A stretch of 64,000 bases of DNA from Acidobacteriota bacterium (GTDB lineage: Bacteria > Acidobacteriota > Thermoanaerobaculia > Multivoradales > Multivoraceae), in assembly GCA_026707325.1 (NCBI GenBank), contig JAPOXA010000187.1:1-64000 (forward strand), given 5' to 3'. Below are positions 35,120 through 43,389 of this stretch, piece by piece; within the stretch, counting starts at the first letter, position 1, and every line of letters begins with the position of its first letter. Both the position numbers and the translations under genes were made by a program. The notes below the pieces were generated by a model that worked only from the letters and a program-made list of their open reading frames with translations, did no database searches and was not told the origin of the DNA.

Positions 35120-37801
35120 GTGACCGCGAAGCGTCTCTACCTGATCGACGGCTACTCGACGATCTTCCGCGCCTTCTACGCGATCCGGGGTTTGTCGACG
35201 TCGGCGGGAGAGCCGACGAACGCGATCTACGGCTTCATCAACATGCTGCGCAAGCTCCTGCGCGAGGAAGAGCCGCCGCTGCTCGGCATCGCCCTCGATG
35301 TCGGACGGGCGACTGTTCGCACCGAGGCGTACGCCGACTACAAGGCGAACCGGGCCCCGATGCCGGAGGATCTGAAGGCGCAGATGCCCGCGATCCGGCG
35401 GGCGATCGAGGCGTTCCGTATCCCGATCCTCGAGCTCGAGCGCTACGAGGCGGACGACGTCATCGGCACGCTGGGTCGCAAGGCGCAGGACGCGGGCTAC
35501 GAGGTCACGATCGTCAGCGCGGACAAGGACCTGTTCCAGCTCGTGAGCGACCGGGTGTCGCTGCTCCACACCGGGCGCGAGAAGACCTACGACCCGGCGC
35601 TGGTGGAGGAAGACTTCGGCGTGCCGCCGGAGCAGGTGGTCGACGTGCTCGCCCTGGTCGGGGACAAGGTGGACAACGTGCCGGGCGTCCCCGGCATCGG
35701 CCAGAAGGGCGCGCAGACCCTGATCCGGGAGCACGGGAACCTCCAGGCCCTGCTGGAAGCCGCGTCCGGACTCAAGCGCAAGGCCTACCGCGAGGGGCTG
35801 CAGGAACACGCCGACCAGGCCCTGCTGTCCAGGGAGCTGGTCACGATCCACACGGACCTCGATGTCCCGTTCGAGCCCGAGGCCCTGGAGATGGAGTCGC
35901 CGGACTACGAGGCGCTGGCCGACCTCTGCCGCGAGTTCGAGTTCTGGAGCCTGCTCAAGGAACTCGAGAGCGAGAGCGGCGGTCCGGAGATCGAGCCCGC
36001 CGTCGTCCTGGACTCCGTTGAGGCGTTCGAGGCCGCGGCCCGGGAGATGGGACCCCGGGTTGCCGTCGGCGTCGTGCTTCGGCGCGGCGGCGAACCGGCC
36101 GGGCTCTCCTTCGCGGCGGTGGAGGAGGTAGCCGATGGCGACGTCGCCGAAGTCGGCCGCGCCCGCTTCGCCCGTTTCGACGCGGCCGGTCTGCGCGAGG
36201 CCGCGGCGGCACGGTTGCGGGCGTGGCTTGCCGACCCGGCCCTGGAACTGGTCGGCCACGACCTGAAGGAGGTCGTCCGGCTATGCCCGCACCACGAGGG
36301 CCGGCCGGCGGTCGCTGCTCGCCTGGTGGACACGATGCTGATGGCCTACCTGGTCCATTCCGCCGTGCGCAGCTTCGGACTGGCGACCGTCGCGCTCGAC
36401 CGTCTCTTCTACCAGGCGACGACGCCGGCGGACGCGGGCCTCGGTGAACCTGGAGGTCAGGCGGCGGCGCTGGGCGACGACGCCGGCCTGCGTCTCTACG
36501 CCGCCGAGCAGGCGGTGCTGCCGGCGTTGATTCTCGAGGCGCTCGGCGAGCAGTGGCGGGAGTCACGGGGCGCCCGCGAGGTCTACGAGAAGATCGAGGC
36601 GCCGCTGTTGCCGGTGCTCGCAGCGATGGAGGAGGAGGGCATCGAGCTCGACTCCGGCGTGCTCGCCGAGATGTCGCGGCGCCTGGAACTGGACAGCGGC
36701 GACCTGGCGGAGGAGATATTCGACGAGACTGGAGAGCGTTTCAACATCCTGTCGCCACAGCAGCTCGGCGTCGTCCTGTTCGACAACCTCGGCCTGCCCT
36801 CGCCCGGCCGAACGCGAAAGACGAAGAAGTACAAGACCGGCGCCGACGTCCTGGAGCACCTGGCGCAGCAGGGCCACCGAGTGCCGGCGAAGGTGCTTCA
36901 GTACCGGGAGCTGACCAAGCTGAAGTCGACCTACGTCGACGCCCTGCCGAGCCTCGTCGCCGCCGACGGCCGGCTGCACACCCGCTACCACCAGGCGGTG
37001 GCGGCCACCGGCCGGCTGTCCTCGCACGATCCGAACCTCCAGAACATCCCGGTCCGCACCGACATCGGCCGCCAGGTGCGCCGCGCGTTCCGGGCCCGCG
37101 ACGGCTACCGGCTCCTGGTCGCCGACTACAGCCAGATCGAACTGCGCGTGCTCGCGCACATCTCGGACGACGAGGCTCTGGTGGACATCTTCCGGCACGG
37201 CGGCGACATCCACCGCTCGACCGCCGCCACGGTGTTCGGGGTGGCGCCCGCCCTGGTCACGGACGAGCAGCGGCGGGCGTCCAAGACGATCAACTTCGGG
37301 ATCATCTACGGCATGAGCGCCTTCGGCCTGGCCCGGGCGCTGGGCATCGCCCGGGGCGAGGCGCAGGCGTTCATCGACGCCTACTTCGAGCGTTTCCCCG
37401 GGGTGCGCGCGTACACCGAGAAGACGCTGGCCAGTGCGGAGGAGACGCTCCAGGTCGAGACCCTCTACGGCCGCGTCCGCTACATCCCGGACATCAAGAG
37501 CCGCAACCGGGCGGTGCGCGAGAACGCCCGCCGCATGGCCGTCAATGCCCGCATCCAGGGTACGGCGGCCGACCTGCTGAAGCTGGCGATGATCGCCGTC
37601 GACCGCCGCCTGCGATCGGAACTCGGGGCCGCGCGACTGCTCCTGACCGTCCACGACGAACTCGTCCTCGAAACGCCCTCGGCGGACATGGACGCACTCG
37701 CGTCCCTCGTCCGCGAAGAGATGGAGGGAGTCGCCGACCTCCGAGTGCCCCTCGTCGTCGACATGGACTCGGGCCCCGACTGGTACGAAGCCAAGGCATA
37801 A
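35120..37801 (+). CDS. polA: DNA polymerase I
   Basis: An 893-residue replication/repair polymerase. The N-terminal 5' nuclease domain (LIDGYSTIFRAFYAI, YEADDVIGTLG, SADKDLFQLV) is intact. In the middle exonuclease domain the Asp-x-Glu metal motif is absent (VAVGVVL in its place), so proofreading is probably lost. The polymerase domain has motif A DYSQIELRVLAHISDD, motif B RRASKTINFGIIYGMS and motif C VHDELVLE. The start is GTG 35120; the frame continues upstream through repeat B but without family similarity. Confidence 0.96.
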   Translation: MTAKRLYLIDGYSTIFRAFYAIRGLSTSAGEPTNAIYGFINMLRKLLREEEPPLLGIALDVGRATVRTEAYADYKANRAPMPEDLKAQMPAIRRAIEAFRIPILELERYEADDVIGTLGRKAQDAGYEVTIVSADKDLFQLVSDRVSLLHTGREKTYDPALVEEDFGVPPEQVVDVLALVGDKVDNVPGVPGIGQKGAQTLIREHGNLQALLEAASGLKRKAYREGLQEHADQALLSRELVTIHTDLDVPFEPEALEMESPDYEALADLCREFEFWSLLKELESESGGPEIEPAVVLDSVEAFEAAAREMGPRVAVGVVLRRGGEPAGLSFAAVEEVADGDVAEVGRARFARFDAAGLREAAAARLRAWLADPALELVGHDLKEVVRLCPHHEGRPAVAARLVDTMLMAYLVHSAVRSFGLATVALDRLFYQATTPADAGLGEPGGQAAALGDDAGLRLYAAEQAVLPALILEALGEQWRESRGAREVYEKIEAPLLPVLAAMEEEGIELDSGVLAEMSRRLELDSGDLAEEIFDETGERFNILSPQQLGVVLFDNLGLPSPGRTRKTKKYKTGADVLEHLAQQGHRVPAKVLQYRELTKLKSTYVDALPSLVAADGRLHTRYHQAVAATGRLSSHDPNLQNIPVRTDIGRQVRRAFRARDGYRLLVADYSQIELRVLAHISDDEALVDIFRHGGDIHRSTAATVFGVAPALVTDEQRRASKTINFGIIYGMSAFGLARALGIARGEAQAFIDAYFERFPGVRAYTEKTLASAEETLQVETLYGRVRYIPDIKSRNRAVRENARRMAVNARIQGTAADLLKLAMIAVDRRLRSELGAARLLLTVHDELVLETPSADMDALASLVREEMEGVADLRVPLVVDMDSGPDWYEAKA

Positions 37802-37816
37802 CCGACCGGGCGTCCC

Positions 37817-37866
37817 AAACTGGGTGCGCCGGCGTCCCCGCCGGCCGCCGCCGAAGGCGGCCAGGA
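37817..37866. repeat. GGGTGC plus tandem hairpin repeat between polA and LLM gene
   Basis: AAACTGGGTGC is followed by GCCGGCG/TCCC/CGCCGGC (37828-37845) and then GGCCGCC/GCCGAA/GGCGGCC (37843-37862). The right end of the element inside the M16 gene has the same box, a 7-bp/4-nt stem of different sequence, and then GCCGCC/GCCGCA/GGCGGC. It lies between convergent stops and may also serve as a two-way terminator. Confidence 0.65.
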
Positions 37867-37881
37867 AAGCGCGTTTACTCC

Positions 37882-38910
37882 TTAACTCCGTAGCGCCGGA
37901 ATCACCCGCTCCCCATACGCCGCCAACGTCCCTTCCTTGTCGTCGTGCATCAGGTAGACGGCGAAGTGATCGACCCCCAGGGACCTCAGTTCCCGGAGCT
38001 TCTCGATGTGGTCTTCGGCCGGTCCGAGCACGCAGAGCCGGTCGACGATGCCGTCCGGCACGAACTCGGTGTCCGGGTTGCCGCTGCGGCCGTGGTGGGA
38101 GTAGTCGTACCCCTGCCGCTGGCGGATGTACTCGGCGAGCGCGTGGGGCACCTTCGAGTCGTCCTCGCCGTAGCGCATGACGAGATCGTGGATGTGGTTG
38201 CCGACCATGCCGCCGAACCAGCGCAACTGATCCCGCTGATGGGCGAGGTCGTCGCCGACGTAGGCCGGAGCGACCACGCAGACCGAGATCGCATCGGGGT
38301 CGCGGCCCTCGTCCTCGGCCGCGTCGCGGACCGCCTGGAGCGTCCACTCCAGGATCTTCGGGTCGGCCAGTTGCAGCACGAAGCCGTCCGCGTGGCGGCC
38401 CACCGTGTCCAGCGCTTTCGGGCCGTAGGCCGCGAACCACACCGGCAACTCGGCGTCCGCACCTTCGCGCCAGGGAATCGACACGGAAGTACCGCCCAGG
38501 TCCGCCTCGCGGCCGGCGAACAGCGCCCGGATGACGTTCATCGCGTTCACCGAGGCCGCCAGCGACTCCGGCCGCCGGCCGATGTAGCGCAGCGCCGAGT
38601 CGCCCCGGCCCATCGCGCAGAGCGTGCGTCCCGGATACATGGAGTCCAGGGTCGCGAACAGGGACGCCAACACGGTGATGTCCCTGGTGCCCGGGTTCGT
38701 CACCATCGGACCCACGCCCATCCGTTCCGTGCTCGCCAGAATCTGCGAGAAGATGACGAACGGTTCCGGCCAAAGGACGTGGGAGTCGAAGAGCCAGCTC
38801 TGGTCGAAGCCGTGGCGCTCAGCCAGGACCGCGAGTTCGACGACGCGTGAGATCGGCGGGTCGGGCTGGAGGACCACGCCGAAGGACATCGAACCGCCGT
38901 GTTCGCCCAT
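37882..38910 (-). CDS. LLM-class (luciferase-like) flavin/F420-dependent oxidoreductase
   Basis: A 342-residue TIM-barrel monooxygenase-like protein. SFGVVLQPDPP, GVGPMVTNPGTRD, then GRTLCAMGRGDSALRYIGRRPESL follow the LLM pattern for binding FMN or F420, and ELPVWFAAYGPKALDTVGRHADG is a strong family signature. Substrate and cofactor cannot be told from sequence; F420 is possible because GDSALRYIG-type members include F420-dependent reductases. The starts ATG 38910 and ATG 38889 are both plausible; neither has a clear ribosome site. Confidence 0.85.
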   Translation of the reverse strand: MGEHGGSMSFGVVLQPDPPISRVVELAVLAERHGFDQSWLFDSHVLWPEPFVIFSQILASTERMGVGPMVTNPGTRDITVLASLFATLDSMYPGRTLCAMGRGDSALRYIGRRPESLAASVNAMNVIRALFAGREADLGGTSVSIPWREGADAELPVWFAAYGPKALDTVGRHADGFVLQLADPKILEWTLQAVRDAAEDEGRDPDAISVCVVAPAYVGDDLAHQRDQLRWFGGMVGNHIHDLVMRYGEDDSKVPHALAEYIRQRQGYDYSHHGRSGNPDTEFVPDGIVDRLCVLGPAEDHIEKLRELRSLGVDHFAVYLMHDDKEGTLAAYGERVIPALRS

Positions 38911-38943
38911 CGAGGGAGCGTACCAGCGGTCCCGAATCGGCGC

Positions 38944-40059
38944 TCAGCCGGTCGCTTCGGCCAGCGGCACGTACTCGAACCCGTGCGCGCAGGCCACCGC
39001 TTCGTGGGTCACGTGCCCGTCGACGACATTGACGCCCGAGGCGAGGGCCGGGTCGCGTCCCGCGGCCTTGCGCCAGCCGCGGTCGGCGATCTCCAGGGCG
39101 TAGGTCATCGTCGCGTTGGTCAGGGCGTAGGTCGAGGTGTGGGGCACGGCGCCCGGCATGTTCGAGACGCAGTAGTGGACCACGCCCTCCTCGACATACC
39201 GGGGGTCGCGGTGGGTGGTGGGGCGGCTGGTTTCGGCGCAGCCGCCCTGGTCGACGGCGACATCGACGAGCGCGGATCCCGGTTCCATCTGCGCCAGGTG
39301 CGCGCGGGTGACGAGGCGCGGAGCGCGGGCGCCGGGTATGAGTACGGAGCAGACGACGAGGTCGGCGGAAGCCACCGCGCCCTCGATGTTGGCCGCGTTC
39401 GACATCAACGTCGTCACGTGGCCCTGGACCACGTCCCGCACGTAGCCGAGGCGCAGCGGGTTGATGTCGAGAATCGTGACCTCCGCGCCGAGGCCGACGC
39501 CGACGACGCAGGCGTTCATCCCGACGACGCCGGCGCCGATGATCGTGATCAGGCCGCGTCGCACGCCGGAGACGCCGGGCAGCAGGATGCCCTTGCCGCC
39601 CGCCCGCCGCTCGAGGCACGCGGCGCCGGCCTGAATCGAGAGCCGCCCGGCGACTTCCGACATCGGTACCAGCAGCGGCAGCGTGCCGTCGGCGAGCTGC
39701 ACCGTTTCGTAGCCGATGCCGACGACCCGCCGCTCCAGCAGGCTCGCCGTGAGCCGCTCCGAAGCCGCCAGGTGGAGGTACGTGAAGAGGACCTGCCCCG
39801 GCCGCATGCGCTCGAACTCGGGTTCGAGCGGCTCCTTGACCTTGAGCACGAGGTCGGCCCGGTTCCACACGGCGTCGGGGCCGTCCACGATCGCGGCCCC
39901 GGCCTCGCGGTACGCGTCGTCCGGGATCGCGCTGCCGACGCCGGCGCCGGACTCGATCGCGACTTCGTGGCCGCGGGCCGCGAACGCGGCGACGCCGGCG
40001 GGAGTGATCGCGACCCGGTGCTCGTCCGGCTTGATCTCGGTGGGAACGCCGACCCGCAT
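38944..40059 (-). CDS. ald: Alanine dehydrogenase
   Basis: A 371-residue NAD-dependent enzyme converting alanine to pyruvate and ammonia. [23 protein letters not shown] is the exact family start, with Arg15-region residues. [29 protein letters not shown] contains the catalytic Lys and His, and the NAD site is [29 protein letters not shown]. It starts one nt after the selB stop, so the two are co-transcribed. Confidence 0.96.
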   Translation of the reverse strand: MRVGVPTEIKPDEHRVAITPAGVAAFAARGHEVAIESGAGVGSAIPDDAYREAGAAIVDGPDAVWNRADLVLKVKEPLEPEFERMRPGQVLFTYLHLAASERLTASLLERRVVGIGYETVQLADGTLPLLVPMSEVAGRLSIQAGAACLERRAGGKGILLPGVSGVRRGLITIIGAGVVGMNACVVGVGLGAEVTILDINPLRLGYVRDVVQGHVTTLMSNAANIEGAVASADLVVCSVLIPGARAPRLVTRAHLAQMEPGSALVDVAVDQGGCAETSRPTTHRDPRYVEEGVVHYCVSNMPGAVPHTSTYALTNATMTYALEIADRGWRKAAGRDPALASGVNVVDGHVTHEAVACAHGFEYVPLAEATG

Positions 40060-40060
40060 G

Positions 40061-42001
40061 TCAGGCCCCCATCCTATGCCGCGGCCGCAGCACCCGCCGC
40101 CGATCCCCTTCCCGCCGCGTCAAGCGCTGGCGATCGAGATGCTCCAGCAGCGGAATAGCCCACTTGCGGGTCAGGCCGAAACGGTCCTTGAAGTCGGCGA
40201 CGGTGAACGTGTCCCAGCCGGTGGCGAGAAGGTCGGCCCGAAACCGTTCCAGGGCGGACGCTGCGAGGAGGAGGCCGCTGGGCAGCCGGACCAGCTTGCC
40301 GCGCTCGACCAGGTAGCGGAGCACGCCGTCGAAGACCTGGGGCTTGGCCCCCAGGGTGCGGCAGAGCTCCTCGGGAGAGCCGGGGGTCAGTCCCTGTTCC
40401 TCGAAGCCTCCGACGATGTCCCGCGCCAGCCTGGACTCTGCGCCGGTCAGTTCGCTGGCGCGGCCCGGGAGAGTCACGAGTTCGCCGTCCGTGACGACGC
40501 TCAAGTCCTTGCCGCCGCGGCTCGACCAGTCCAGGTAGGCCGGGGCGAGGTCGGCGGCGCGCGCGCCCAGCAGCCGGCGGACGAGCTCGGCCTTCGGCAT
40601 GCCGCGCGACAGGCGGTCGGCGGCGAAGTGCGCCTCGACGAGACGCCGGGCACGGCGTGTCACGCGACGGACGGTCGCCGCGGTGACGAAGCGGCCGCCG
40701 GCGCCCGCCTCGAGCAGCAGGCTCGCCTGAGCGGCGCCGTTCAGCACCTCCCGGGCGTCGGCGGGGACGACGCCCAGGCGCAGGGCGAGTTCGGTCACAG
40801 CCAGACCGGCCTCGCGGCTGTCGGCGGCCCACTGCACGGCGGCGGCCTGCCGGTCGCCGGCGTCCAGCGCCTCGATCGTCGGCGCGAGAGCCTTGCCTCG
40901 AGGACGCCTCCAGGCCGGGTCGAGCACCTCGCCGCCGCCTAACGTTGTCTGGGGCGAGGGCCTGCGGATGACGAAGCGGTCGCCGCGAACCGCCACCAGG
41001 GGCTCGTCGAGCCGGATCTCCGCCAGCGCTTCCTGGCCCGGGACAAGCCGTTCGGTCTCGAGCGGCCGGAGCTTGCCGATCCGCTGCGCGGCGTTGACGT
41101 GAAGCCGCACCGGGCTGCTGCCGTCGAGCGGTTCGGGCGCCGTGGCGAGCAGCCGGCAGCGCACGAGCAGGGAAGTCGTGGCGCGGTAGACGCCGGGGGC
41201 GGTCAGTTCGTGGCCGCGGGCGACCTGCTCAAGATCGACGCCGACGAGCTGGAGCGACGTGCGCTCGCCGGCTTCCGCCTGCTGGCGGCGGTCGCCGTGG
41301 ACCTCGATGCTGCGCACCCGGGCACGGCCGGCGGCGGGCAGGATATCCAGCTCATCGCCGACGCATACGGTCCCGCGGGCGAGCGTGCCGGTGACCAGCA
41401 CGCCGAGTCCCCGCAAGTGAAAGGCCCGGTCGATCGGCAGCCGGGCGGGCAGACGGCGATAGCGGTCGATCGGGGCCGACGACCTGGCGAGCTCCACCAG
41501 GGCCGCGCGCAGCTGCTCCAGGCCTTCGCCGCTCTGGGCCGACACCGGCAGGATCGGCGCGCCGGCGAACGGGGTGTCGGCCAGCGCCTCCTCGAGCTCC
41601 AGCTCGGCAAGCTCCACCAGGTCGGGCGACACGAGGTCCGTCTTCGATAGCGCCGCCAGGCCGGCCGGGATCCGGAGCAGCGAGCAGATCGCGAGGTGCT
41701 CCAGGGTCTGCGGCATGACCCCTTCGTCGGCGGCCACGACCAGCACCATCATCTGGATGCCGCCGAGCCCTGCGAGGGCGTTGTGGACGAAGCGCTCGTG
41801 TCCGGGCACATCGACGAAGCCGATCTGCCAGCCGTCCTCGACCATCGAGGCGAAGCCGAGGTCGATCGTGATGCCGCGCTGCTTCTCCTCTTCCCAGCGG
41901 TCGCAGTCGACCCCGGTCAGGGCCTGGACCAGCCGTGTCTTGCCGTGATCGACGTGGCCCGCGGTGCCGACGACGAAGCGGTTGGCGGCTATCTCGCTCA
42001 C
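40061..42001 (-). CDS. selB: Selenocysteine-specific elongation factor
   Basis: A 646-residue translation GTPase. G1 GTAGHVDHGKTRLVQALTG, the G2/G3 region DRWEEEKQRGITIDLGFA and DVPGHERF, and G4 SKTD are in SelB form; ITIDLGFA and GTVCVGDELDILPA distinguish it from EF-Tu. The C-terminus carries winged-helix repeats ending in FKDRFGLTRKWAIPLLEHLDR, which bind the SECIS RNA. The start is GTG 42001, overlapping the ntrX-like stop. Its presence implies Sec insertion, although selA, selD and tRNA-Sec are not in the window. Confidence 0.95.
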   Translation of the reverse strand: MSEIAANRFVVGTAGHVDHGKTRLVQALTGVDCDRWEEEKQRGITIDLGFASMVEDGWQIGFVDVPGHERFVHNALAGLGGIQMMVLVVAADEGVMPQTLEHLAICSLLRIPAGLAALSKTDLVSPDLVELAELELEEALADTPFAGAPILPVSAQSGEGLEQLRAALVELARSSAPIDRYRRLPARLPIDRAFHLRGLGVLVTGTLARGTVCVGDELDILPAAGRARVRSIEVHGDRRQQAEAGERTSLQLVGVDLEQVARGHELTAPGVYRATTSLLVRCRLLATAPEPLDGSSPVRLHVNAAQRIGKLRPLETERLVPGQEALAEIRLDEPLVAVRGDRFVIRRPSPQTTLGGGEVLDPAWRRPRGKALAPTIEALDAGDRQAAAVQWAADSREAGLAVTELALRLGVVPADAREVLNGAAQASLLLEAGAGGRFVTAATVRRVTRRARRLVEAHFAADRLSRGMPKAELVRRLLGARAADLAPAYLDWSSRGGKDLSVVTDGELVTLPGRASELTGAESRLARDIVGGFEEQGLTPGSPEELCRTLGAKPQVFDGVLRYLVERGKLVRLPSGLLLAASALERFRADLLATGWDTFTVADFKDRFGLTRKWAIPLLEHLDRQRLTRREGDRRRVLRPRHRMGA

Positions 42002-43365
42002 GAACCGCGTTCGGGGTCGATGCCGTAGGCCTGGAGCTTGCGGTACAGGTGGCGGCGGTCGACTCCGAGGTCCCGGGCGGTCTGGGAGACGTTGCCGCCG
42101 GCGGCGCCGAGCCGGCGCTCGATGTAGAGCCGCTCGAAGGTCTCGCGGGCCTCCTTGAGCGAGGCGTAGTCGTTGCCCACCTGGGCGATCGCGTCCGCCC
42201 CGCGTACCCGAGGCGGCAGGTCCCCTTCCATGACCACGTCGCCGGGCGCCATGATCATCAGGCGTTCGCTCAGGTTGCGGAGTTCCCGCACGTTCCCCGG
42301 CCACGAGTAGGCGACCAGCCGTTCGAGCGCCCGGGGGTCGACCGTCTTCGGACGGCGGCCGGCCTCGGCGGCGAAGCGTTCGAGGAAGTGGTCGATCAGG
42401 GCCGGGATGTCCTGGCGCCGCTCACGAAGGGCCGGTACGTGGAGCGGAATGACTGCGAGCCGGAAGTAGAGGTCCTCGCGGAACCGGCCGGCGGGGAGTT
42501 CGCTCTCTTCCAGGTTCTTGTTCGTCGCCGCCAGCACCCGCACGTCGACCTCGATCGGCTCGGAACCTCCCACCCTCTCGAACCGCTGCTCCTCGAGCAC
42601 GCGCAGCACCTTGGCCTGGGTGTTCAGCGACATGTCGGCGATCTCGTCCAGAAACAGGGTGCCTCCGTCGGCCTGTTCGAACCGTCCGCGGCGGTTCTCC
42701 GAGGCGCCGGTGAAGGCGCCCTTGATGTGCCCGAAGAGCTCGCTCTCGATGAGCTCCTCCGGGATCGCGGCGCAGTTCACTTCGACGAAGGCGCGGCTCC
42801 TGCGCTGGGAGAGGCTGTGGATGCGTCTCGCGACGAGCTCCTTGCCCGTGCCGTTCTCGCCGGTGATCAGGATCCGGCTCTCGGCGCGCGCCGAGAGCTT
42901 CAGTTCGTCCTTCAGTTGCCGCATGGACGGCGAGTCGCCGATGAGCTGCCGCTCGGGATCGAGCCGGTTCGACAGTTCCCGCACCTGGCGTTCGAGACGT
43001 TTCCGCTCCAGGGCGTTCTCGACCGACACGACGACTCGGTTGAGCGCCAGCGGCTTCTCCAGGAAGTCGTGCGCGCCGATGCGCATCGCCTTGACCGCCG
43101 TGTCGATGTTGCCGTGGCCGGAGATGACGATGACCGGCGTCTGGAAGTCGCCCTCGCGGAGTTCCTCCAGGATCTCCAGGCCGTCGCGGTCGGGCAGCCA
43201 GACGTCGAGCAGGACGAGGTCGAACTCGTCGCTCGCCATCAGCGCCTGGCCGCTCACCGCGTCCGCCGCCGCCGCCACCGAGTGGCCTTCGTCCTCGAGG
43301 ATGTCCCGCAGGGTCTGGCGGATGCCGGCCTCGTCGTCGACGATCAGAATGCGCGCCTTGCTCAT
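41998..43365 (-). CDS. Sigma-54-dependent response regulator (NtrX-like)
   Basis: A 455-residue regulator. The receiver domain (about 1-120) has ILIVDDE and LLDVWLPDRDGLEIL, with the phospho-accepting Asp and a conserved Lys. The AAA+ domain (about 140-365) has GENGTGKE (Walker A), FGHIKGAFTGA (intact sigma-54 contact loop), GGTLFLDEIADM (Walker B) and the sensor arginines. A Fis-type DNA-binding helix (GGNVSQTARDLGVDRRHLYRKL) ends it. It sits directly after an NtrY-like kinase, which likely phosphorylates it. Confidence 0.93.
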   Translation of the reverse strand: MSKARILIVDDEAGIRQTLRDILEDEGHSVAAAADAVSGQALMASDEFDLVLLDVWLPDRDGLEILEELREGDFQTPVIVISGHGNIDTAVKAMRIGAHDFLEKPLALNRVVVSVENALERKRLERQVRELSNRLDPERQLIGDSPSMRQLKDELKLSARAESRILITGENGTGKELVARRIHSLSQRRSRAFVEVNCAAIPEELIESELFGHIKGAFTGASENRRGRFEQADGGTLFLDEIADMSLNTQAKVLRVLEEQRFERVGGSEPIEVDVRVLAATNKNLEESELPAGRFREDLYFRLAVIPLHVPALRERRQDIPALIDHFLERFAAEAGRRPKTVDPRALERLVAYSWPGNVRELRNLSERLMIMAPGDVVMEGDLPPRVRGADAIAQVGNDYASLKEARETFERLYIERRLGAAGGNVSQTARDLGVDRRHLYRKLQAYGIDPERGS

Positions 43366-43389
43366 CGTTGGATGCCGGTGAGCGCGGTT

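Noticed and set aside
36563..38773. Minus-strand open frame across polA and the LLM gene
   Set aside because: It spans two certain genes and shows no protein motif.
40061..42001. A selenoprotein near selB
   Set aside because: No gene in the window continues sensibly through an in-frame TGA with a conserved Cys-equivalent position.
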